Source: Lacihabitans sp. LS3-19 (GTDB taxonomy: Bacteria; Bacteroidota; Bacteroidia; Cytophagales; Spirosomataceae). From it: a DNA stretch of 64,000 nucleotides. Made by a program: the position numbers and the translations under genes. A model generated the notes under the pieces. The model saw nothing but the letters and a program-made list of their open reading frames with translations. It searched no databases and had not been told where the DNA came from. The stretch is from NCBI RefSeq assembly GCF_024343575.1, contig NZ_RJUA01000003.1:124001-188000 (forward strand). The letters run 5' to 3'. Numbering within the stretch: the first letter of the stretch is position 1; every line of letters begins with the position of its first letter. Positions 42,301 to 50,700 of this stretch are shown one piece after another.

Positions 42301-44546
42301 ATTGAGCCAATATTTACTAAGACTTGGGCGTCTGGAACGGTGAGAGTAGAAGTTAAAGTTAAATGCGTAGCAGTATCAAGCGTAACTATTCCTCCCCAAT
42401 TAAAAACCCCAGTTGGGAACTGTATACTTGGTTGGGTTGCAATCACAAAGTTACCTGCTGAGTGGTTAAAAGTACCAGAATTAGAAAAGGTCTTTTTGTT
42501 CTTATAAAAATTCTCATTTTTGAAATTCCCAGCATTTGTAAATGTCTCGTAATTCCAAAAATCTCCCTGGTTTATTATTTTTCCATTTACAGTATTGTTG
42601 ATGATATTTTTATTGTAAAAAAAACCTAAAGCACGTACTATGAGTGAGTCATTGTTGGTTATTGTGCCGTTGTTGGTAAAGTCATTTTGTCCAAGTATAA
42701 GATAACTATTGTTTATTATTGTACCATTATTAGTTAAGTCAAAATAACTACCATCAATTATTACACGCCCATTATTTGTTAATGTACTATTTAAAGGAAT
42801 GGTGGTTTGGCTTAAATTGACAATTGAATTGCTTGAGATATTTATATTTCCACCATGCCATTCAAACCCATATAATTCAAGATTATAAGTTGTTGCTTTA
42901 TTTAGATTTAACGTTCCTGCATATTGATGTGAATTCGTACCTCCAGTAACAAAACTACCATTCGCAGTTATTGTGCCATAGTTATGTATATTTCCACCAA
43001 TTCCTGAATTAAAGGTGCATGTGCCATGGTTAATAAATAAACCCTGCACACCAAAATCTGCAACTAGGTTAGTCGAACCAAAGGTTCCATAGTTTGCAAA
43101 TATCTTACCAGCCCATATTGTGCCGTAGAAAGGAAAATTAAAATTTTCGACCAAGGCAGAACCATTAACTCCTATACCAATAGTACTTCCATCTTGCCAA
43201 TCTACAGTGCCGGTTGGATAAACAGCGTCGGCATAGTTTAAAAGATATTCTCCTCCTGGTCTTAGAACTAAGGAGCCATTGTTAGTAATGGTTCCTCCAG
43301 TATTTAAGTTAAGTTTTCCGTAAATATTAAGTGTGCTATTAGTTGCGATTGTTAGGTTGGAACTTAAACTTGAAGTTGAACCAGCTGCTAGAATAAATTC
43401 AGAACCTGAGGTGATATCTTCAATTCCGGTATCAAAATTATAGGAATTATTGATAGTGATTTTTCCACCAGACAATGCTCGCAGAGTTCCATTGTTACTT
43501 ACTATTCCACTAATTTTTAAGTTTGTAGCAGCTTCTAAAAAGGCTCCAGTTGGAATATTTATATTATCAGTAAGATTATATTCAGTGGGAGAAGTTACCT
43601 TAATTGTACCTCCACTGTTCCATGTTACATTTCCAATTGGAAAAGTGCTACTGGTAGTGGGAATATTTATTTGGCCATTAATAACAATACTACCATTGTT
43701 TGTTAATGTACTATTGTACGAAAAGAGGCCATTGATGGTTAACGTACCGTCGGGTGGAATGGTCAAAGCTGCTCCTATTGAGGTTTGACCTCCCCCAGTA
43801 ACAACAAAATTGCCACCTATCCAAGTAAAATCTGCGTCGGGGAAAGCAGAGTTTGAAGGTCTCCAAGAAAGTGTTCCTCCAGTATTTAATGTAATAGTAC
43901 CTACTCTAAGACTTGGCGAAACACTTGTGAGATGCCCAAGATTGTTTAAATGTCCGCCTGATTTAATTACAATATCTCCACCAAAGTTATAGAAATTTCC
44001 ATTATTAGTTAGGTAACTGCCAGTGTTAATTTCTAATAGTCCTATATAGCCAGTCTGGGAATAAGTATTAATCTTACCATCTGAATTCACACTCCCATTG
44101 TTGTAAAAATACCCTCCATATAGGGATAAAGTGCCCCCACTTTCTATGCTGAAATTGCCATTGTTGGTCATTGTTCCATTTCCATAGAAATGCATTGCAT
44201 TTTGTGAAATATTTACGTCACCTTTTTCCTTATAAAAACAAACAGATAGAATGCACCATTCATACCTGTTTTTGACTATTATATTTCCATTGTTTACTAT
44301 CCCCACATCGATGTTCATTAGTCCATAAATCAATACTTCATCTCCTGCGTTTATAGTTGTGCCAGGATAGGTGTCCCAACGCCCTTGATCTGTCCAACTG
44401 GGGTGAATGCTTTGCCAACCAGAGGAAGGAGAGTTGGCAGTGTAAGTATAAGTAGTAGCAAAGGTGTTTCTTGCTGAAAACAGAAAAAATAATATCAATA
44501 CATAAATTCCAATTTTGGCGAGATGCAAAGCCTTAACCTTTTTCAT
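36321..44546 (-). CDS. Giant beta-helix repeat surface protein, 2741 aa
   Basis: Signal/anchor at the N-terminus (IGIYVLILFFLFSARNTFA). Nearly all of the protein is low-complexity beta-repeat rich in N, G, L, T and I. About 25 copies of a core (FNWNTGGIVEVG; FNWNSGGNINVN; W-x-x-G-G pattern) alternate with strands such as LTNNGTINLNT and SSLINAGTFNI. The unit averages near 95 residues but varies. This is the form of a right-handed parallel beta-helix, as in filamentous adhesins. The last 60 residues (VTFSAGNSVLLLPGFKAENG, SVFLANVGGCN) are the domain shared with the 2398- and 3795-residue proteins. No enzyme motif was found. It lies downstream of the other giant with 250 bp between them. Confidence 0.9.
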   Translation of the reverse strand: MKKVKALHLAKIGIYVLILFFLFSARNTFATTYTYTANSPSSGWQSIHPSWTDQGRWDTYPGTTINAGDEVLIYGLMNIDVGIVNNGNIIVKNRYEWCILSVCFYKEKGDVNISQNAMHFYGNGTMTNNGNFSIESGGTLSLYGGYFYNNGSVNSDGKINTYSQTGYIGLLEINTGSYLTNNGNFYNFGGDIVIKSGGHLNNLGHLTSVSPSLRVGTITLNTGGTLSWRPSNSAFPDADFTWIGGNFVVTGGGQTSIGAALTIPPDGTLTINGLFSYNSTLTNNGSIVINGQINIPTTSSTFPIGNVTWNSGGTIKVTSPTEYNLTDNINIPTGAFLEAATNLKISGIVSNNGTLRALSGGKITINNSYNFDTGIEDITSGSEFILAAGSTSSLSSNLTIATNSTLNIYGKLNLNTGGTITNNGSLVLRPGGEYLLNYADAVYPTGTVDWQDGSTIGIGVNGSALVENFNFPFYGTIWAGKIFANYGTFGSTNLVADFGVQGLFINHGTCTFNSGIGGNIHNYGTITANGSFVTGGTNSHQYAGTLNLNKATTYNLELYGFEWHGGNINISSNSIVNLSQTTIPLNSTLTNNGRVIIDGSYFDLTNNGTIINNSYLILGQNDFTNNGTITNNDSLIVRALGFFYNKNIINNTVNGKIINQGDFWNYETFTNAGNFKNENFYKNKKTFSNSGTFNHSAGNFVIATQPSIQFPTGVFNWGGIVTLDTATHLTLTSTLTVPDAQVLVNIGSIVLNSGGNLKIGVNSEVKNYGLLQINGTGAITSPSGILSLNTGSNFELNNSTASTLGGLAWYAGDVTIGSLADLTISSNLNVPVGNNLAVNGILRIGVLGFSGGIVNNGNFNLNSTGKIYFNASSELGQMTWNSGAKIIVNSGVNFSINNALSIPNGGIFENYGNVQLSPGSALSLQPGAVFNIYNSAKVSVYAPITNYGTINLKSGGEYSLKYNTTLPAPSTNFVWETGGILSSGGGAYLSLASPYTVPSGRILKMDGGVFSVNKKLTNEGTINLSGNLTITDTLVQNNKFNNISGNITVRTNAILILNDTINIPLNQDIWNEGIVKINQGGKINGPGKVDLRGTGYNGKFLANQIVANINPTQYIWNEGSTVIIGESSTFEAPVGFTIPANKKFQNDGLMLISSGQTLENNGFFTVNGTLNDNGTLNNNTGSTFTNNGTANINGSFNNNGTIENTSNLNLNNTGLLALNTGNITLAGLFNWLPGGDLTIGPMANMYLANTLTIPASSTLNVDGLLQINPNGIISNNGLLSLNSGGNFIIKDTTDFITGSNFIWNTGGNVEIGTGGLLALNNVFTIPTGTKLTIAGGVLELNAGGVVTNLGTLDLNNYGNIILNENPNFLVNGGFNWNTQGQVTIGEGVILNMATDLTIAYSGILENNGKIIIPSGKTLTNLGSIFNNDSLINNGTVINTNSGNSQIHNDGVFINNSTLTSTQFFYNQGQLVLNTAAAALPGGAFNWSAGDVTIGPNGVFDLNSNISYNPSSKFNIEGILNLNTNGKLSGVVALKSGGILKLNQAAEIRNNNLRGGSSYSLINTFDWQNGGILEITNSNTLTNSEEFSIPTNSILRINGSFLSSNTITNNGIIDLNTGGSMTFQSGNVVFPSGVFNWNGGSLAIGSSAFLNLTNTFTIPAARTLENDGTLTIGAGGVLINEGTFTNNSIFNLNTEGEYSIKKAAATLPNGTFNWNGGKVSIASPSSLNLTSGFIIPSNGTLAVETAAIFNINANGILTQEGTLELNGGALNLNTSGVLDLNKANAQLPGSGFNWTAGTVKIGQVGTLPLTSALNIPVSGTFDIYGHLAYNNGASFNNLGVFNIKSGGNLDFNATTAELPNGTFNWNSGGNINVNSGSVFNLAKALEIPASSSLINAGTFNINNLGILSIAGTFTNNGITNLNTGGKYLIAGNVSSVPKTNFNWNTGGVFEITSTGTLTLSDSLTIPYQRQLINKGQLAINANGVLTQMGSLDNQGTFDLNDLGYLILKTSPLETNPATVSYPNGNFNWNIGGVVLIAENSIFNNQYPFIVPTDRRLIIKGTFQNNNTLDISGEVLMESDIINTSTINLNDGGQMRFNMPNMTFPGSTFNWNTGGIVEVGNLSTLALNTLLTVPEFSTLKIVGTLDINTSGILSALGSIDNQGNMNINNGGKYLLHKANFIDDFNDINWNTGGIIEIAPLASLSISGPTTIPYGRTLKNNGTINIGNGALFGNSVLKQIGILDNMNGELNINTYGVLELITDPLDVTGTVTYPTGILNWNYAGLMRVPVGSTFKNKSPFNIPSGREFIVDGALENTSTLKIDGAVRVSGSLANSAGGIIDLNDGGNLDLSYESAMKPANTFNWKSGGQLSIGYGGSINLSSVFNIPLGGIFNIKGKVTLLTGGSLSNLGTVDLEGDLVIDDNNAWIPTGTFNWNGRVVLAKNHIFHLANELTIPISGRLSNKSMLTIDLGGKLIVDGSLSNDSTILNKNILYVSNNGYLDNYNLIINEDTLDNENSIFNLGTITNAETGTIINHWDIYQEGNMYNYGTLTGEDGYFYTDFSVAFINFPGSKIAPGDGATPGYTLFDGNLDLGSTGLAINLDGALQKKDLLDISGNATINNAILNLNYISPPTSSKVDTIVVYNTKVGQFAQVNYPTVPGFTFAVTYLPNAVTLTTTADCVQNRNITTTISTNQTLTAAQVISANAIISINAKVTFSAGNSVLLLPGFKAENGSVFLANVGGCN

Positions 44547-44685
44547 TTATTTTTACTTTTTTGGTACTTATTTTTTTATTGAAAAGTAATGGGCATGGTG
44601 GATTTTGAGTTAAGATAGATTTGGTATTTGTTTATAATTCTATTCTAATGATCAGAAAAGTACATTTTATAGTTGTTTTGAAATA

Positions 44686-44745
44686 TTAAAAGGGCTGAAA
44701 CGCCCCCCACTTGGTGTGAAATGGGCTGGAGCTGTGATGAAAAAA
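44686..44745 (-). repeat. 60-bp hairpin element, copy 2
   Basis: Contains AAAAGGGCTGAAACGCCCC, ACTTGGTGTGAAATGGGCTG and GAGCTGTGATGA. GGGC (44692-44695) pairs with GCCC (44702-44705), and on the minus strand is followed by a T-run, so it can also act as a weak terminator. Closest to copy 3. Confidence 0.75.
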
Positions 44746-44772
44746 AATAGTCGAGCCAAATTCCCGACTATT
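44740..44772 (-). terminator. Intrinsic terminator after the 2398-residue gene
   Basis: AATAGTCG (44746-44753) pairs perfectly with CGACTATT (44765-44772). On the minus strand a run of T follows. It lies 25 bp past the stop at 44797. Confidence 0.8.
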
Positions 44773-44796
44773 TATGAAAGAATTAATTGCTGATTT

Positions 44797-47700
44797 TTAG
44801 TTACAACCTCCAATTTCAGTTTTAAAAACGCTTCCAAATTCAGCTTTAAATCCAGGCTCAAGAATTACTACTTTGGCTTTATATATTACTTTGGCTGCTT
44901 CATTGATAAAGTTGCTCGCATTTATTTTTCCAATAAGAATATTGGCTGACCTGGTGTATGAGTTATTAGCATAATCGTCTTTTGGGCTATTAAGGTTCAA
45001 ATTGTTCAAACAAGGGAAGTTAATTCCTCCCTCAAAAGCTCCCAAATCTATGGTGCCGTTTTGAGGACGATTATTTCCTAAAATATCCAGTGTTTGACCT
45101 GAATATCCCCATGTGATATTGTCGCCTGCATCTATTGCTGGCGAACCAACGGCCAGTCTGAAATCATTATTTTCAATGTCTAGAAATAGCGGATTAACGT
45201 TATTTAAAATACCTGTACCTGAGGAGTAAATACTGTTTTCTTGTGTCATGCAATTGGCCAAAAATGACGTAGAGCCTTCATCAATAATATCTGACCCAGA
45301 TACATTTGTAAGGTTATTTTGAGAATTACTCCAAAATATACAATTTAAAAAAGAAGGGTTGCCGTTATCTGCATTTAATACAGCACCGCCAAATATTGCA
45401 GCCCAATTTTTTGCGAATGTGGCATTTATAATAATTGGAGAAGAATTACCTACGTTTATCATTCCGCCACCAAGTCCTGCTGTGTTATTCGAAATAATGG
45501 AATTTGTAATAATAGGCGAAGAATTAAACGCATTAAATATACCACCTCCATACGATGCTAAATTATTTCTAACTATAATATTTGTGATTAATGGCGAAGA
45601 ATTATGATTATAAATGCCACCACCAACTTCTTGAGAAATATCATCTGTTCCACTATAATCAATGCCTATGCCGTTTCCACCGCTAATTTCGATTCCGTTA
45701 ATATCAGAAGAATTGTCAAGGTTGGTTGTTACTAAAACATGATAAACATTTTCTTCTAAATTTAGAAAGTTAGGATTTCCATTGAAAAAGGTATAAACGT
45801 CATCAGAATTTATATCTCCTGATAATATCGTTTTGTTAGTTGCCCAATTTCTTTGCGTCAACAGTGTTTCTGTGCCCAAAAAACCTCCATAAATTTTCAT
45901 GTTTTTAGATAAATGGAAGGTTTTGTCAAGAAGATCAATAGGTGATGAGTTTCCATAAAGGTCTGTTTTGGGTAAATATACTCCTCCAGTAACCCAAATA
46001 TTTGCACCGCAGACATTGGTATCTATTGCGTCTTGTAAATCGGTAAAAGCATTTAACCAATTTGAGCCATCATTAGTACCTGTTGCGTTTATTTTAACAT
46101 AAATAATGTCTGAAGCCGAAAATTGTGAACTATTTATTGAGACAGGATTGCTCATATAGGAAGTTTCACATCCAGAGCTTAAATCTTTAACTTTTAAGAT
46201 ATAATTGTTGGTTGTTAGGTTATTGAACGTGTTTGATATTTGGTAGGTAATTCCGTTGTCTATGCTATATATTAATGGGCTCGAGGTTGTTTCTGCTTTT
46301 ACCACTATACTTCCAGTGGTAGTGTTACATAGTTGTGTTACAACAGGTGTCAACATATAAGGAATGCTAATAGGGATGATAACTATTGGGTTACTTTCAT
46401 AGCTTTCTTCACATAGTGAGCCTGATTTTCTGACTTTTATATGATAATTTCCAGCAGATAAAAACTCAAATACATTATCAACTTGAAAACTTATTCCATT
46501 ATCTATGCTGTATTCTAAATCGCCAAGATTGGTGCTGACATTTATTTCTATTTTTCCATAAATAGAACTGCAATTAGGTTGTGTTACTGTTGGAGCTGAG
46601 AAAACAAAAGGAGCAGATGAGCCATAGTTTTCAAATGCACCCATATCTGCCTCAACATTATAGGGGCGTGGAGTGCCAACTATATCTGTTGAAAATGCGG
46701 TTGTAATCCAAGTATTGTAGTCGGCGGCATCAATGGCAGGTGAGCAATTACTTAAGGAATAATCTTCGTTTATTGGATTAGTAAATACAGGGTCAATGTC
46801 AAGATTTGAACCGGCATTTATACCTAAATTAGAAATCCAATTTGAACTTCCTCCGCTACCTCTTAGAATGGTATTGGAATAGGTATTAAGTACATATGGA
46901 CTGTTAGAAACCTCCGAACTAACATTTTGATATTCGCCATTGTCCCATATTATACTGTTTTTGATTATTGGATTCATAGGTCTGAGTGAGGTTCCACTGA
47001 AATTTGATATAGCCCCCCCGTTCTCATTTGTTGATCTATTTGCACTAAATGTAGAATTGATAATCGTTGGAGAAGAATATTGATTATACAATCCACCACC
47101 CGAATTAGCCTTATTTTTTATTAATAAAACATTAATGATTTTAGGAGCAGCATTTTCATCATTTGCGATTCCTCCACCATATTCTGCTGAATTGGCTTTT
47201 AATAATATATTTACCAAAGTAGGAGAGGAGTTTACATTTAATATTCCTCCACCAATATTTTTATTAAACCCACCCGTGCTAAAATATAGTTGTGAAATTG
47301 AATTGTCTGCATTTCCGCTAGCAATCATAAAACCGTCTATTTGAGCATTGCTTGTTAGTGAATTGGTGATGAATACATGGAATAAATTTTCATTGTTATT
47401 GCTTATGGCGAGGGTTGAACCACTCCCTACTAATAGGTCGTCTTGGTTTATATCACCACTGAGTATAGTCTGGTTGGCAGCCAAGTTTCTTTGAGACAAA
47501 CTTGTTTCACTTCCGGCGAATCTCCCATATATTTTCATGTCTAGGTCTAAGTAAAAAGCTTTGTCTCTAGGGTCTGAAATGGTGCCATCAGGAGCAGTGA
47601 GGGGGAAATAGTTTCCGGCGGCTACCCAAATGTCTGCTGTTCCACAAGTGTTGGCATTGATTGCAGTCTGCAAGTCAGTGTAGGCATTTGACCAGCTACT

Positions 47701-50700
47701 ACCATTGTTTATACCTGAAGCAGATTTGTTAACATAGATTATACTTCCACTGGGACAAGCCTCACCGCCCTCGTAGGCACCTATGTCCACAGTCGTGTTT
47801 TGAGGTCGGATATTACCTGCAAAATCATTAGTTATGCCTAATGCCAGCCATTCTGAATCGTTTCCTGCATTTATTGCTGGGGAATTTGACATTATTCTAT
47901 AATCACCATTTTTTGAATCAAAAAATATAGGGTTGATGTCTAAATTTCCTCCTAAGTTAGATCCATAATTAGCATTCCAAGCATTGTTAACTTCACTTTG
48001 TTTTATAATACTATTTTTAAAAGTAGGAGAGCTAAGGTAATTACTGAACTCATTATCAGAACTCTGAAAAGTATTTTTTGTGAAATTTCCCCAAATAATG
48101 CAATTAGCAAAATATGGATTTGAGTTTCGAATATTGTTTACCGCTCCACCTCTTTCTGATACTATGTTTCCACTTATGGTAGTGTTGAAGATTTCTGGCG
48201 AAGATGTATCATTATATATTCCACCTCCGTAAATAGCCGAGTTTTTTGCAATTATTGAATTTGTGATTTTAAGGTCCGTTGAAGAATTACTTATTCCCCC
48301 TCCGGTGGCTGCATAGTTGGCCATAAACAAGGTCCTGTCAAATACAATATTTGTAGAGTTGGCATTGTTAACACCTCCACCACTAAGTAATGCCGAGTTT
48401 TCGCTAAATTTACATTCTCTATATTCAGCTGAAGATCCTATGTTATATGTCCCAGCACCACTATATTTTACTATGTTTTTAATAAAATTGGATTTGCTGA
48501 ATTTCGGAGAAGATTGATAATTGTAAACTCCTCCACCATCGTTGGCATAATTTGCCTCGAAAATCATATTCGAAATACTTGGACTTGAATTTATATTATA
48601 TAGTCCTCCTCCTTTGTATTGGTTGAAATAAATTTGATCCAAAGCTGTAGAATTTATACCTATGGCATTTCCACCTTTTATAGTAAACCCATCTAATGAA
48701 GATACCGATGTCAAGTTGGCTGTAACAAGCACATGATAGGTGTTTTCTGAAGTATTGTTCAAAACAAGGCTTTCTCCTTCACCGGTTTGGGTGTCGTCAT
48801 TATTTATATCACCACTTAATTTTGTGACATTTATCAATGGGTCGCGTTGACTTAATAGCGTTTCGTTTCCAAAGAAACCACCATATATATTCATGTCTTT
48901 ATTGATATGAAAGGCATTGTTTTTCGGATCGGTGGTAGTCCCGTCGAGAGATGATAAAGGAAAGTAAGTTTCGGCAGCAACCCAAATTTCGACCCCACAA
49001 GTATTTTCGTCTATTGCAGCTTGAAGATCAGTAAAAGCATTAAACCAAGTCTTGCCATTATTAAGCCCTACGGCATTTTTATTTACGTAAATTCTTGTAG
49101 CAGCTACACTTCCTTCCAAAGCACCCATGTCAACTATTGAATTCTGTGGACGTAAATTTCCAGCAAAATCATTAAGAAGACCGCCTGCAAGCCAGTCTGT
49201 ATTGTTGCCAGCATCTATTGCAGCTGAGCAATTCAACAATCGGAAATCATCAATATCGGGATTAACAAAAGAAGGGTTTGAATCTAAATTACTTCCATTG
49301 TCTGTTCCGAAACTATTGTTCCAATTACCGCTGCCACCACTTCCTTTGACAATGTTATTGTTAAAAGCCAAAGTACTAGAGGTGTTCGAAATTTCGTAAT
49401 CCCCATTGTTCCACAAGATGTTGTTGCTAATAGTTAAATTGGAAGCATTATTATAAACTGAGCTACCAAAGCTAGTAGCGGTGTTTTTCGCAAATGTGGA
49501 ATTGGTTATATTCTCAGTAGAACTATAATTAGCAATGGCCCCACCATAAATGGCGATATTATTAATAAAGAGGGAATTAAGAATTTCTATATTACTACCT
49601 CCAAAAGCACATAAAACGCCACCGTAATTTCCTGAATTACCATTTGCTTTGGTATTCGTAATTTGTAAATTTGAACTTGTAATATTTATTCCTCCACCGA
49701 AAACAGAGCAGTAGTTTTTTTCTATTGTGGAATTTATTAAACTTACGTTTGAATTTAAATGAATTATAGCCCCTCCACCTTCATTGGCTACATTATTTTT
49801 TAATATTATATTTGATAAAGTTAGACTAGCGTTGGAAATAATAATCCCGCCTCCCAAAGTTCTTGAATTGTTAATTCCTTCATAATTCATAGTGCCAGAT
49901 CCATCTGCATGTCCTCCCGAGATTGTAAAACCATCAATGATAGATTCCGGTCCAAGGTTATTTGCAATCAATACATGATAGGTGTTTTCTGTGTTTCCAC
50001 TAAATTGGAGAGTGCTTCCATTACCAGTTATTACGTCATCATTTAATAAATCGCCACTTAAAATTGTCTCATTCAAGGTCGGGTCTCTTTCTACTAGGAA
50101 GTCTTCGCCGCCCACAAAACCTCCATACATTTTTAAGCCATTGGCAATATGAAATGCCAGGTTTCGCGAAATAACAGAAATGCCATCTGGAGCCGAAGTA
50201 GGCAAGTATATACCCTTTGCTACCCAGATTTCAGAACCAAAACAAGGATAATTATCTATGGCCGATTGAAGGTCTAAATAGGCATCGACCCAAGAAGTCC
50301 CGTTATTTGCACCAGTAGTGGCAGTTTTGTCTACATAGACTATCAATTTTTTCACAATCACTTCATTTCCCGATATTGGACATAACCTCCCTTGGATTCT
50401 TACTTTTATCTTGTACAAATCTGGAGTTAATGATGGAAATTGTGGGCTTGTTTGGTAGTTTACTCCATCATCAATACTATATTCTAGATCTCCCCCGGTT
50501 GTTAATGCATTCACATATATGGAGGTACTTTGGTCCAAACAGTTTGGTTGTGTAATAGCAGGAATTGAAACTGTTATTATTGGTGCTGCAATGGTTACAA
50601 ATGATAAAGAAGTGACCTCCTCACATGCAGAAGTGGTCAATTTTATTTTTAGAGAATAGTCATTCTCTGGTAAATTTCCAAAAATAGGGCTGGAATGATA

